From: Tenacibaculum soleae
Lineage (GTDB): Bacteria > Bacteroidota > Bacteroidia > Flavobacteriales > Flavobacteriaceae
Length of the DNA: 64,000 nucleotides
Assembly: GCF_001693415.1 (NCBI RefSeq)
Contig: NZ_MAKX01000013.1
Coordinates: 186,001 to 250,000, forward strand
Direction: 5' to 3'
Part shown: piece after piece, positions 9,224 to 19,503 of the stretch
Position numbering within the stretch: position 1 is the first letter of the stretch
How the letters are laid out: each line of letters starts with the position of its first letter
Made by a program: the position numbers and the translations under genes
Notes under the pieces: model-generated
Database searches by the model: none
Told to the model about the DNA's origin: nothing
Seen by the model: only the letters and a program-made list of their open reading frames with translations

Positions 9224-12193
9224 TTAAAATCTGTTTTTAAAAGGCATTATTACTACTACTTTTGTTCCTGATGCAGCTCCATCAAGGTATAAATCCTCAA
9301 TACTATACCCAATATTTTGATTGTATTGTTTTTTAAAAATTTCTAAACGTTTTTCAATAGCTCCTAAAGCAAATGATTCATGATGATTTCCTTGGCGTTC
9401 ACCTATTTCTTTAGCCTTAACTCTTCCTATGCCATTATCTGTAATAATACATTGTAATTTGTTTTGGGTAAAACTAAACTTAATATTAAGCTCTTTTTTA
9501 CCAGGTTTATGTAATAAACCGTGTACTAACGCATTTTCTATAAAGGGCTGTATTAATAAGGAGGGTACTTCTAAATCATTATTTTCATTATAACTAATGC
9601 GATAGTTAAATTCTTTTCCAAACCGCAGTTTTTCTAATTGTAAATACACGTTCAAAAATTGTAATTCTTTATTTATTGAAATAAAATCTTGGTTAGAATA
9701 ACTTAAGGCATTACGTATTAACTCTGCAAATAAAACAATAGAATCATAAGTAGCATCTGTATCTTGTTTTAATACTAGATCTTGTATCGAGTTTAAGGCA
9801 TTAAATATAAAATGTGGATTCATTTGTGAACGCAAAGCTGTTAGATTAATCGCGATGAGTTCTTTTTCTAAGTTTATTTTTTCTAATTGTATAAGGCGTT
9901 CTTTTTCTTTTCTATTTAATTTTATTTTATAATATAGTATTATACTTCCTAGAAGTAAAAAAGATATGATTGTCCTAAACCACCATGTTGTCCAGAAAGC
10001 TTTTTTTATAGTAAATTTTAACTCTTTTATTTTATACCCTTTTTGGCTACTATTTAAATAAGGTTGTACTTGAAATATGTAATTTCCTGATGGTAAACTG
10101 TTATATTTTACTGTACTTACTCCTGCTTCTGTAAGAATCCAATTATTATTTATTCCTTTTAATCGATATTTATATTTTCCATTTTTATCAAATGAAAACC
10201 CTGTAACATTGAACCCTATTTTTATCGTATTTTGAGTATGGTTTAAAACATATTCTGGTTTTATCAATGTATCTTTTTCATTAATTTGAAATGTATTAAA
10301 GTAAACTTTTGGATTGTATTTTTTAAAAGTTTTCTTCTTGTTTATAGAAAATAAACCTTCATTAGAAGAGAAAAACACTTTATTATTAATAAACTCTATA
10401 CCAGAGATGTCGTAAGAGGGAATACCTTCTTTTTTTGTAAGCTTTTTAAACTGTAAACTAGTTGTGTTAAACTTTTGAATGCTATTATCTGTAGCAATCC
10501 ATAAAGTATTTTTATCAGCTTTAATTTTTTCAATATTGTTTGAGGTTAATCCACTTTTAGTAGTGTAATGATTAACTACGGAATTGTTTTTTATAGCAAA
10601 AATACCATCTTTAAAAGTACCAACCCAAATAACATCATTAGTTGTTTTTGTTATTGATTTGGTATAAATAAATTTGTTGTTATATTGAATACTTTTGGCA
10701 TTCCAAGTACTATCATACACCATTAAACCGTCTACATATGAAATATACACCTCTTTCTTTTTTTCATTGTAATAAGATGTATACGTTCTTTTACCCCTAG
10801 ATATTGTTTTTACTTTACCACGAAAAAAATCCTTTTTAAGCATAATATTTGATTTTTTAAGTAGAGTAGCAGTGTTAGAGCTTGCACCTAATATATTATC
10901 ATTTACTATAGAGAAACTTTTAACAGATTGATATGTATCTGTTTTAATATATTGATTCTTTTTATAATCAAGCACATAAGAAGTAATATCTTTACTAACT
11001 AAAATAATATTATTTGATAGGCATTTAATAGCAGATACTCTATCATTAGTTGGTAGTTTTATAATTTTTGATTTGTAGTTGTTTGTGTTATAAAAACCTA
11101 AATTTCCATTTCTAAGTCCAAAAACTAATGTGCTATCATTTAGTTTATCTAAGCTACTAATATTTTTATTTAATATATTACTAGTTTCAATATTAATATT
11201 AGGAATAAGATATATTCCATTATTTAATGTTGATAACCAGTAATTATTATCCTTGTCTTTTAATATTTTAGTTACATTTTTATCTTTTAAAAAATGTTTT
11301 TTTAATTGAAAGCAGTTTTTAACATATTCATATACCCAAACACCTTTATTAGTACCAAACCATACTTCTTTATTGTTTTCAAAAATAGTATGCGTTCCAT
11401 ATTTATTAATATCTTCAAAACCATTGATAATTTTTATATTCTTTTTTAATGTATTTATTTTAAAAAAAATATTATCAAAACCATTTTCTTGCATTAAAAA
11501 TAAATCTGTACCACACTTAAAACTAATTGATTTGGTTGGAGGAATTGGTTTTACTTTTTTATTTTTAACCAATAGCTTTCTAGCTAAAAAACTTTTAACT
11601 TTATTATTTGCGGTTACCCTAGATATTGAATCAATAGTTTGATAGTAAATAGCATCATTATAACTAAAAGTACCTCCTATATAAGTTTTAGCTTTTATAA
11701 CAGTTTTTATTTTTTTTGTAATTAAATTAATTTGATAAATATCTGATCTTGTAAATACCCATAAATAGTTTTTTTTAACAAAAAACTTTGCGAGAACTCC
11801 TTTTAGCTGCTTATTTAAATCAATAAATAAAGTTAATTTATCTCCTTCGACATAAAAGAATTGTCCAGATATATTATTACACCAAATACGTTTTCTTGGG
11901 TCTTGTTGAACACCAAATACTGAGAGTCCCCGTTGTTCTATGTTATTATATTTTTTATACTCTTTGCCAGTGTATTTAAAAAAACCTTTGTCTGCACACA
12001 GCCAAATAAAACCTTTATCATCTTCAAAAATATCATAAAATTCTTTATCAGGTAATCCTTCTTTTTCCGTGAGGTGTATTGTTATAGGTTCTTGAGCAAA
12101 AACTATAAATGAAACAAAAAAAAGTATACTTAACACAAGCTTTTTTTTAGGCTTATATATATTTTTTGAAATGTTATTTAATTGTTTCTTCAA
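9224..12193 (-). CDS. Two-component propeller sensor histidine kinase (LytS/His_kinase type)
   Basis: The 989-residue protein has a signal anchor (about 18-34, LVLSILFFVSFIVFA). Periplasmic two-component-regulator beta-propeller blades (about 40-630) follow, then a Y_Y_Y domain (about 640-720). A transmembrane helix (about 730-755) leads into a cytoplasmic LytS-type kinase with phosphoacceptor His in NPHFIFNALNSIQ (about residue 792), N-box QPFIENALVHG and G-box DNGIGR. It senses an unknown periplasmic or carbohydrate-like signal and phosphorylates the partner regulator encoded just upstream. The two coding regions overlap by 20 bases, which implies translational coupling. The target genes are not evident; the adjacent surface lipoprotein is one candidate. 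Confidence 0.92.
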   Translation of the reverse strand: MKKQLNNISKNIYKPKKKLVLSILFFVSFIVFAQEPITIHLTEKEGLPDKEFYDIFEDDKGFIWLCADKGFFKYTGKEYKKYNNIEQRGLSVFGVQQDPRKRIWCNNISGQFFYVEGDKLTLFIDLNKQLKGVLAKFFVKKNYLWVFTRSDIYQINLITKKIKTVIKAKTYIGGTFSYNDAIYYQTIDSISRVTANNKVKSFLARKLLVKNKKVKPIPPTKSISFKCGTDLFLMQENGFDNIFFKINTLKKNIKIINGFEDINKYGTHTIFENNKEVWFGTNKGVWVYEYVKNCFQLKKHFLKDKNVTKILKDKDNNYWLSTLNNGIYLIPNINIETSNILNKNISSLDKLNDSTLVFGLRNGNLGFYNTNNYKSKIIKLPTNDRVSAIKCLSNNIILVSKDITSYVLDYKKNQYIKTDTYQSVKSFSIVNDNILGASSNTATLLKKSNIMLKKDFFRGKVKTISRGKRTYTSYYNEKKKEVYISYVDGLMVYDSTWNAKSIQYNNKFIYTKSITKTTNDVIWVGTFKDGIFAIKNNSVVNHYTTKSGLTSNNIEKIKADKNTLWIATDNSIQKFNTTSLQFKKLTKKEGIPSYDISGIEFINNKVFFSSNEGLFSINKKKTFKKYNPKVYFNTFQINEKDTLIKPEYVLNHTQNTIKIGFNVTGFSFDKNGKYKYRLKGINNNWILTEAGVSTVKYNSLPSGNYIFQVQPYLNSSQKGYKIKELKFTIKKAFWTTWWFRTIISFLLLGSIILYYKIKLNRKEKERLIQLEKINLEKELIAINLTALRSQMNPHFIFNALNSIQDLVLKQDTDATYDSIVLFAELIRNALSYSNQDFISINKELQFLNVYLQLEKLRFGKEFNYRISYNENNDLEVPSLLIQPFIENALVHGLLHKPGKKELNIKFSFTQNKLQCIITDNGIGRVKAKEIGERQGNHHESFALGAIEKRLEIFKKQYNQNIGYSIEDLYLDGAASGTKVVVIMPFKNRF

Positions 12194-12920
12194 AATTATT
12201 TATTCTATTTCTTGAAATTTTTGCTTTAAGAGTAGTGTGAGTTAAAGTTACAACTAAATCTGTTTTATTTAAGAATTTTACAAAATTTAAGTTAATAATC
12301 CATCCTCTATGAGAACGAAAAAAAGAAGGTTCTTTTGAAAGAATTCCTTCAAAATATTTAAGGTTTTTACTTGTAGTAATTTTTTTGTTTTCTTTTAAGT
12401 GTATAACGCTATATGCACCACTTGCTTCTATAGAAACAATATTTTTTAAATCAATAATATGCCTATTTCCTAATTCAGGAATTACTATTTTTTTATAATT
12501 TTTATCTTTTATCGTTTTTAATAATGACTGATAGTCTATTAATTGATTTTTATGTTCTAATTTTTGTTCTAGTTTTTCAAGAGCTATATTTAACTTATTT
12601 CTATCAATTGGTTTAACTAGGTAATCAATAGCATTTAGTTCAAATGCTTTTATGGCATATTGATCGTAAGCAGTTACAAAAATAATTTCGAAGTTTATTT
12701 CATCAAAAAAATTTGCTATTTCATAACCTGCATAATTTGGCATTTGAACATCCAAAAATATTACATTGGGTTTTAATATTTTAATTTGCTTAACACCTTG
12801 TTCTAAATTATTACAAGTATTGAGAATGTTGATTTTAGAAGAAGATCTTTCTAATAAATTGGTCAGTACATTTCTTGCACTTTCTTCATCATCAATTAGT
12901 ATTGCTTTAATTTGTGTCAT
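12174..12920 (-). CDS. LytTR-family response regulator
   Basis: The 248-residue protein has an N-terminal receiver domain with acidic pocket DDE (10-12), phosphoacceptor D57 in FLDVQMP and the conserved KP (KPIDR). It is joined to a C-terminal LytTR DNA-binding domain (about 145-245) with the FFRSHRGWIINL motif. It is the first gene of the pair and overlaps the kinase gene by 20 bases. LytTR regulators bind direct-repeat sites at promoters, and I could not identify a site by eye. Confidence in the family is high and the regulon is unknown. Confidence 0.95.
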   Translation of the reverse strand: MTQIKAILIDDEESARNVLTNLLERSSSKINILNTCNNLEQGVKQIKILKPNVIFLDVQMPNYAGYEIANFFDEINFEIIFVTAYDQYAIKAFELNAIDYLVKPIDRNKLNIALEKLEQKLEHKNQLIDYQSLLKTIKDKNYKKIVIPELGNRHIIDLKNIVSIEASGAYSVIHLKENKKITTSKNLKYFEGILSKEPSFFRSHRGWIINLNFVKFLNKTDLVVTLTHTTLKAKISRNRINNFEETIK

Positions 12921-13061
12921 ATAAACAAAGATACTAATAGAGTTTTTATTTACTACAATAGACTTTATGAAGATAAAATTGACTTTGCGAGATTAAATAA
13001 GATTATTATCTCATATTAATTTTTAATAAAAAAACAAAGTGCCAATGAAAAGAAATAATAA

Positions 13062-14456
13062 TTACTTTCCGATACAAAAATTACCGAAAATGTGACCAAG
13101 TATGTCTTTGTCAACATCATATTCACCAGTAATGTTTCCTAAATGGCGTAAACATTCACGGATATCGATAGAAAATAAATCGGTAGAAATTTCTAAATCA
13201 ATTCCTTGTTGTACAGAAGTAATGGCTTGTAAAGCATTGTTTAAGGCTTCAAAATGACGAGAATTGGTAACAATAGTTTCATTATTACTTAAAGCTCCTG
13301 TGTTTACTAAAGAAGTTAATTCGGTTTTAAGTTCGTCGATACCCGTTTTTTGTTTTGCAGAAAGTAAGATTAGATTTTCAATTTCTGATTGTAAAACAGT
13401 AGTATCATGGCACGATAACGTATCAATTTTATTTGCGATAACTAACAAACGTTTATTAGGAAAACGTTCTTTAATAGTTTCAATTTCATTTAAAAATTCT
13501 TCGCTAGCGTAAGAAAATTTATTAGCATCAATTAAAAAGATAATCAACTGTGCATTTTCTGCTTTTTCATACGCTTTTTTTATACCTATATTCTCTACAA
13601 CATCTTCTGTTTCACGAATACCAGCAGTATCAATAAATCGAAAAGCAACACCATCAATTATTAATTCATCTTCAATTGCATCTCTTGTAGTACCAGCAAT
13701 GTCTGAAACAATGGCTTTTTCTTCGTTTAAAAGCGTATTTAATAAAGTAGATTTACCAACATTAGGTTCACCAATAATAGCAACTGGAATTCCATTTTTC
13801 ATGGCATTTCCAAAGGCAAAAGAATCAATTAATCGTTTTAAAACAAAGGTGATTTTAGTAACTAATTCTTTAAACTTTGTTCTGTCAGCAAATTCTACAT
13901 CTTCTCCCGAAAAATCTAATTCTAGTTCTATTAAAGCAGCAAAATCTAATAATTGTACTCGAAGTTCTTTTAGTTCATTCGTAATTCCACCACGCATTTG
14001 TTGAATAGCCATTTGATGACTAGCCGCAGAGTTTGAGGCTATGACATCGGCTACAGCTTCCGCTTGCGATAAATCCATTTTTCCATTTAAGAATGCGCGC
14101 ATGGTAAATTCACCATTATCAGCCATTCTACAGCCATTTTTTAAAAACAATTGAATAATTTCTTGCTGAATAAAAACAGATCCATGACAAGAAATTTCAA
14201 CCACATTTTCACCGGTATAAGAACGTGGGTTTTTAAAAACAGATACCAAAACTTCATCTAAAATAATGTTATCATTTACAATATGCCCTAAATGAATTGT
14301 ATGTGACTTTTGATTCAATAAAGATTTTGCATTGGTTACCGATTTAAAAAAACTATTAACAATGGTGATAGCATTTTTTCCAGAAAGTCTAATAACAGCA
14401 ATAGCTCCAACACCTGATGGAGTTGCCATAGCAATAATTGTATCGTTTTGAATCAT
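13062..14456 (-). CDS. mnmE: tRNA modification GTPase MnmE
   Basis: At 464 residues it is the normal MnmE length. It has an N-terminal formyl-THF-binding-like domain (1-120), a helical domain interrupted by a Ras-like G domain with G1 GEPNVGKST (about 226), G2 region DIAGTTRD, G3 DTAG and G4 NKID, and the C-terminal FCIGK catalytic-cysteine motif. With MnmG it installs the carboxymethylaminomethyl group on wobble uridine of several tRNAs. It stands alone here with no obvious operon partner. All expected motifs are intact. Confidence 0.98.
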   Translation of the reverse strand: MIQNDTIIAMATPSGVGAIAVIRLSGKNAITIVNSFFKSVTNAKSLLNQKSHTIHLGHIVNDNIILDEVLVSVFKNPRSYTGENVVEISCHGSVFIQQEIIQLFLKNGCRMADNGEFTMRAFLNGKMDLSQAEAVADVIASNSAASHQMAIQQMRGGITNELKELRVQLLDFAALIELELDFSGEDVEFADRTKFKELVTKITFVLKRLIDSFAFGNAMKNGIPVAIIGEPNVGKSTLLNTLLNEEKAIVSDIAGTTRDAIEDELIIDGVAFRFIDTAGIRETEDVVENIGIKKAYEKAENAQLIIFLIDANKFSYASEEFLNEIETIKERFPNKRLLVIANKIDTLSCHDTTVLQSEIENLILLSAKQKTGIDELKTELTSLVNTGALSNNETIVTNSRHFEALNNALQAITSVQQGIDLEISTDLFSIDIRECLRHLGNITGEYDVDKDILGHIFGNFCIGK

Positions 14457-14730
14457 ACTACAAAATTACCTAATATCAATTAAAATATCTCATTTATGAT
14501 AAAGTAATTTTTGGTCAACAAAAGTAATAAGCTTATTTTTAAATATTTATTTGCGGTAAATCAAAAAAACATGAAATATTTTATTTCTTCTTAATACATA
14601 CAAAGATTGTATCCGTATGTGAAAAAGAGTTTAGAATTAATTTAGTTTTTATTTTTTAATATATTTCACTAAAATATAGTGTATAAGGCGTTGAAAGATA
14701 GCTTTTGTTATTAATTGTAAAAAAGCGTAA

Positions 14731-15534
14731 TTACAAATTTTTTGAATATGCTTTTATTAGAGGGTATTCTTTTTTAAAATATTCTTTAGGAGATTCAGAC
14801 ATAAATAGTTTAAAATCTTTTATAAAATGAGAATGATCATAATAGTTGTACATGTAAATAAGATCGTTGATGGCAATTTTTTTATTTTCGTATTTACGCA
14901 TTAGTTTTATAAATCGTATTAATCTAATATATTTTCCAGGAGTTAAACCAATAATTTTTTTAAATTTTACCTCTAAAGATTTTTGTGATAATGAAACAAT
15001 CTTTAATAAATCAGTAACTTGTAACATTCCTTCTTTCTCTAAAATATAATCAATAGCAATGTCAATTCGATTAACATCTTTATCAATATGTAAATCTAAT
15101 GAATCAATTAAATTGATGATTTTTTGAATTAAAACAGGTATGTCGTTTTCATAATCTAAAAATATAGGATTAAATTGATCAAATATTTTTTTATTTATGA
15201 GTTCTAATTGTGGATGTTTATTTGTTAATGAAGCTATATCAATGCCAAATATTTTGTATAGTGCTGTGGGATGTAAGTTAGCGCCAATATTATGACCTTT
15301 AAAATTTACTGAAAAGTTGTAGGTAGCATCATATTGACCTAATAGGGTAAGCCCTTTTATATTTGTTGTTTTATTATTATAAATAATGGTCTGTTTATCT
15401 CCATATATATACGCAATTGCAGGAAAGCCTGTTGGTATAATTATTGATTGAAAAGGAATTGTTTGAATATTAATACTAAAGAGGTTATTTAAAAGACCTC
15501 TAGAGTCTTTTTTGTTAAAAAAAGTATATTCCAT
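14731..15534 (-). CDS. AraC-family transcriptional regulator
   Basis: The 267-residue protein has an N-terminal sensing region of DUF6597 type (about 1-130, with SIIIPTGFPAIAYIYGD). A C-terminal double helix-turn-helix (about 160-255) contains LQVTDLLKIVSLSQKSLEVKF and a second segment with YDHSHFIKDFKLFM and PKEY. It is monocistronic and flanked on both sides by AT-rich sequence. Upstream of mnmE, the 274-base gap (14457-14730) shows no gene or clear signal. Its target genes cannot be inferred from neighbours. Confidence 0.88.
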   Translation of the reverse strand: MEYTFFNKKDSRGLLNNLFSINIQTIPFQSIIIPTGFPAIAYIYGDKQTIIYNNKTTNIKGLTLLGQYDATYNFSVNFKGHNIGANLHPTALYKIFGIDIASLTNKHPQLELINKKIFDQFNPIFLDYENDIPVLIQKIINLIDSLDLHIDKDVNRIDIAIDYILEKEGMLQVTDLLKIVSLSQKSLEVKFKKIIGLTPGKYIRLIRFIKLMRKYENKKIAINDLIYMYNYYDHSHFIKDFKLFMSESPKEYFKKEYPLIKAYSKNL

Positions 15535-15663
15535 CTATTATTTTTATGTAAAAATAATAAGGTTATTGAAATGGTTGTTACCAATATGTGTAATTAAACA
15601 AAAATACTTTATAGTTTGTATGAATAATGTAAAAAATCGTAAAAAGTAAATTTCTTATAAAAG

Positions 15664-15699
15664 AAAAAGCAATCAATTAGTAATTGATTGCTTTTTTAT
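15664..15699. terminator. Intrinsic terminator after purL
   Basis: AAAAAGCAATCAATTA and TAATTGATTGCTTTTTT form a strong stem just past the leftward purL stop, with a U-run in the transcript. Confidence 0.8.
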
Positions 15700-15719
15700 T
15701 AATTTAAAGATTATTCTTC

Positions 15720-18700
15720 TTATTTAAAATCAATAATCCATTTTTTAGCATTTACAAAGGCTTCTAACCAAGGTGAAATTTCATCTTTTCTATTTGATGG
15801 ATAATTAGCCCAGTTCCATTGAAAAGTAGAACGCTCAATATGAGGCATTGTTACTAAATGTCTTCCGGAATTATCACACATCATTGCGGTGTTAAAATCA
15901 GATCCGTTTGGATTATTTGGATATCCTTCATAACCATACTTAGCAACAATGTTATAGTTTTCTTCAGTTTCTGGTAAATTAAACTTTCCTTCACCATGAG
16001 AAATCCAAACACCTAATTCACTTCCAGCTAATGAAGATAACATAATAGAGTTGTTTTCTTGTATTTTAACTGAAGTAAATGAACTTTCGTGTTTTTTAGA
16101 ATCGTTGTGTACTAATTTACCGTGTACTTTATGATCAGGATTTATTAAATCTAATTCCATCCATAATTGTGCCCCATTACAGATACCTACAGATAAAGTA
16201 TCTTCACGTTTAAAGAAATTATTTAAAGCAGTATTGGCTTTTTCGTTGTATTTAAAAGCACCTGCCCATCCTTTCGCAGAACCTAAAACATCAGAGTTAG
16301 AAAAACCACCAACAGCTCCGATAAATTGAATGTCTTCTAAAGTTTCACGACCAGAAATTAAATCGGTCATATGTACATCTTTTACATCAAAACCAGCTAA
16401 ATACATTGCATTTGCCATTTCTCGTTCAGAATTTGAACCTTTTTCACGGATAATTGCTGCTTTTGGTCTTTTAGTAACCGATCCAACTGTATCAGCTAAT
16501 TTACCTGTAAAGTGAGTAGGGAAGGTGTATTGTAAAGGTTGTGCTTTATAATTATCAAATCTATCTTTAGCTAAACCATTTGCAGTTTGTTTTTGATCTA
16601 ATAAATATGACGTTTTATACCAAACATCTCTTATTTGAGCAACATCAAAAGAGAAGTTATCTTCGTTGTTTTTAATGGTTACTTTACCTGAATTATTTGC
16701 AGTACCAATAGTAAAGAACTCAATCTTGTTTTCTGATAAAATTGTTTCAACAGAAGCATCAGCTTGAAAAACAATTCCTGAATTTTCAGCAAATAAAACT
16801 TTTAAAGAATCTTCTTCGTTCAAGGCTGAAATATCAAAATCAGCTCCTAAATTAATATCAGCAAAACACATTTCTAATAAAGTAGTAATTAATCCACCAG
16901 AAGCAACATCGTGTCCAGCAGAAATTTTATCAGCTTTAATTAAATTCTGAATTGTGTTAAAGGTATCTTTTACAAATTTAGCGTTTTTTACATCAGGAGC
17001 ATCGCTACCAATAGTATTTAAAACTTGATTAAAAGAACTTCCTCCTAATTTAAATTCGTCTTGAGAAATATTAATATAATAGATGTTTTCTCCGTTTTGT
17101 TGTAAAACAGGCTCAACAACTTTAGTAATTTCATTACAGTTAGCTGCAGCAGAAATGATAACAGTTCCTGGTGAAATTACTTCGTCATCTTTATATTTTT
17201 GTTTCATTGAAAGCGAATCTTTCCCGGTAGGAACATTGATTCCTAAATCAATAGAAAACTCAGAAATAGCTTTAACTGCTTTGTATAAACGAGCATCTTC
17301 ACCTTCGTTTTTACAAGGCCACATCCAGTTTGCTGATAAAGAAACTGATGCTAAATTATCTTTTAAAGGTGCCCAAATAATATTTGTTAACGATTCGGTA
17401 ATTGAATTTCTACTTCCTGCTTCTGGGTGAATTAAACCCGAAATAGGCGAGTGCCCAATTGAAGTAGCAATACCTTCTTTTCCGTTATAATCTAATGCCA
17501 TAACTCCAACATTATTTAACGGAATTTGTAACGATCCAACACATTGTTGTTTAGCAACTTTACCACCAACACAACGGTCTACTTTATTGGTTAACCAATC
17601 TTTACAAGCAACAGCTTCTAACTGTAAAACTTGTTCTAAATAGATTTGTAAATTTTTAGTTTTATATCTTGAATTTTTGTAATTTCTTACAACTGTTTTA
17701 TCGGTTAGAACAGTTTTAGGAGAAGAACCAAACATATCTTCTAAAGCTAAATCCATTGGTTTATCACCTTTAGTTTCAGATTCAAAAGTAAAGCGATCAT
17801 TTCCTGTAACATCACCAACTCTATACATTGGCGAACGCTCACGCTCAGCAATTTTTTGTAAAGTATGAATGTGTTTATCAGCAATTACTAATCCCATTCT
17901 TTCTTGAGATTCATTTCCGATAACCTCTTTAGCAGATAAAGTAGGATCACCAACAGGTAATTTATCTAGATTGATTTTACCACCAGTATCTTCAACTAAT
18001 TCTGACAAACAATTTAAATGCCCACCAGCACCATGGTCGTGAATAGAAACAATAAAGTTTTCATCACTTTCAACCATTCCACGAACAGCGTTTGCTGCAC
18101 GTTTTTGCATTTCTGGATTAGAACGTTGTACTGCGTTTAATTCGATACCCGAAGCAAATTCACCAGTATCAGCTGATGAAACTGCGGCACCACCCATTCC
18201 AATTCTATAGTTTTCACCACCAAGAATAACGATTTTATCGCCTTCTTGTGGCGTATCTTTTAATGCTTGGTCTGCTTTACCATAACCAATACCACCAGCT
18301 TGCATGATTACTTTGTCAAAACCTAATTTTCTAGGTTTTGCATCACTAGAAGCTGCATTTTCTTCGTGTTCAAAAGTTAAAACAGAACCTGTAATTAAAG
18401 GTTGTCCGAATTTATTACCAAAGTCAGAAGCTCCGTTTGATGCTTTTATTAAAATATCCATCGGAGTCTGGTATAGCCAATCTCTAGCTTCAAATTTTTG
18501 TTCCCAAAGTCTATCTTTTTCTAATCTAGAATAAGAAGTCATATATACGGCTGTTCCTGCTAAGGGTAAAGATCCTTTACCACCAGCTAACCTATCACGA
18601 ATTTCTCCTCCAGATCCTGTTGCCGCACCATTAAAAGGCTCAACAGTTGTAGGGAAGTTATGAGTTTCAGCCTTTAATGATATTACAGATTCGTATTCTT

Positions 18701-19406
18701 TTGTTTGGTAAAAATCAGGTTTATCAGCACTTTTAGGGGCAAATTGTTCTACTTTAGGTCCTTTAACAAAAGCAACATTATCTTTATATGCTGAAACAAT
18801 ATCGTTTGGATGTTGTTTTGATGTTTCTTTAATTAGCTTAAATAGGGAAGTAGGCATTTCTTCTCCATCGATAACAAAAGTTCCATTAAATATTTTATGG
18901 CGGCAGTGTTCAGAATTTACTTGGCTAAATCCAAATACTTCAGAATCGGTTAGTTTTCTACCTATTTTAGTAGCAACACTTTCTAAATATTCAACTTCTT
19001 CATCGCTTAAAGCCAAACCTTCTTGTTGATTATATGCTGCGATATCTTCAATATTTAAAATAGGTTCAGGCTGAATATCAATAGTGAAAATCTCTTGATT
19101 TAGACTGTTGTATTTTTGAGAAATCATTGGGTCGAAAGAAGAAAAATCTTCAGAAACAGTTTCAAACTCTTCTATTCTGATAATATCAGAAATACCCATG
19201 TTTTGTGTTATTTCTACAGCATTTGTACTCCAAGGAGTAATCATTGCTGCTCTTGGGCCAATAAAAAAGACGTCTAAAGACGTCGCATTTATTTTAGGTT
19301 GGTTGCCAAATAACCAGGTAAGTTTTGAAATAGTTTCGGTAGATAATTCTTTTGTTGTCTGAACAGCAAATACTTTACTGTTTACGTTTCCAAAGAAATG
19401 AATCAT
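15720..19406 (-). CDS. purL: Phosphoribosylformylglycinamidine synthase (large single-chain PurL)
   Basis: The 1228-residue protein has the single-chain architecture also found in proteobacteria. An N-terminal domain and linker are followed by two AIRS-type synthase halves, with the ATP/substrate motif KAETHNFPTTVEPFNGAATG near 250. A C-terminal glutamine amidotransferase carries the nucleophile Cys in GICNGAQ (about residue 1073) and the MPHIERSTFQWNW block. It makes FGAM from FGAR, glutamine and ATP in purine synthesis. No other purine genes adjoin it. Frame and length are intact. Confidence 0.98.
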   Translation of the reverse strand: MIHFFGNVNSKVFAVQTTKELSTETISKLTWLFGNQPKINATSLDVFFIGPRAAMITPWSTNAVEITQNMGISDIIRIEEFETVSEDFSSFDPMISQKYNSLNQEIFTIDIQPEPILNIEDIAAYNQQEGLALSDEEVEYLESVATKIGRKLTDSEVFGFSQVNSEHCRHKIFNGTFVIDGEEMPTSLFKLIKETSKQHPNDIVSAYKDNVAFVKGPKVEQFAPKSADKPDFYQTKEYESVISLKAETHNFPTTVEPFNGAATGSGGEIRDRLAGGKGSLPLAGTAVYMTSYSRLEKDRLWEQKFEARDWLYQTPMDILIKASNGASDFGNKFGQPLITGSVLTFEHEENAASSDAKPRKLGFDKVIMQAGGIGYGKADQALKDTPQEGDKIVILGGENYRIGMGGAAVSSADTGEFASGIELNAVQRSNPEMQKRAANAVRGMVESDENFIVSIHDHGAGGHLNCLSELVEDTGGKINLDKLPVGDPTLSAKEVIGNESQERMGLVIADKHIHTLQKIAERERSPMYRVGDVTGNDRFTFESETKGDKPMDLALEDMFGSSPKTVLTDKTVVRNYKNSRYKTKNLQIYLEQVLQLEAVACKDWLTNKVDRCVGGKVAKQQCVGSLQIPLNNVGVMALDYNGKEGIATSIGHSPISGLIHPEAGSRNSITESLTNIIWAPLKDNLASVSLSANWMWPCKNEGEDARLYKAVKAISEFSIDLGINVPTGKDSLSMKQKYKDDEVISPGTVIISAAANCNEITKVVEPVLQQNGENIYYINISQDEFKLGGSSFNQVLNTIGSDAPDVKNAKFVKDTFNTIQNLIKADKISAGHDVASGGLITTLLEMCFADINLGADFDISALNEEDSLKVLFAENSGIVFQADASVETILSENKIEFFTIGTANNSGKVTIKNNEDNFSFDVAQIRDVWYKTSYLLDQKQTANGLAKDRFDNYKAQPLQYTFPTHFTGKLADTVGSVTKRPKAAIIREKGSNSEREMANAMYLAGFDVKDVHMTDLISGRETLEDIQFIGAVGGFSNSDVLGSAKGWAGAFKYNEKANTALNNFFKREDTLSVGICNGAQLWMELDLINPDHKVHGKLVHNDSKKHESSFTSVKIQENNSIMLSSLAGSELGVWISHGEGKFNLPETEENYNIVAKYGYEGYPNNPNGSDFNTAMMCDNSGRHLVTMPHIERSTFQWNWANYPSNRKDEISPWLEAFVNAKKWIIDFK

Positions 19407-19468
19407 TATGTTGTTGTGTTAGTGTTGTTTTATAGGGGGTAAATTTACTTATTTTGAATGAAATATCG

Positions 19469-19503
19469 GCATAAAAAAAGCAGCAATTTTGCTGCTTTTT
19501 TTT
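19469..19503. terminator. Intrinsic terminator after the CarboxypepD_reg protein gene
   Basis: AAAAAAAGCAGCAA and TTGCTGCTTTTTTT form a perfect stem with a short loop, immediately past the leftward stop codon. Confidence 0.8.
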
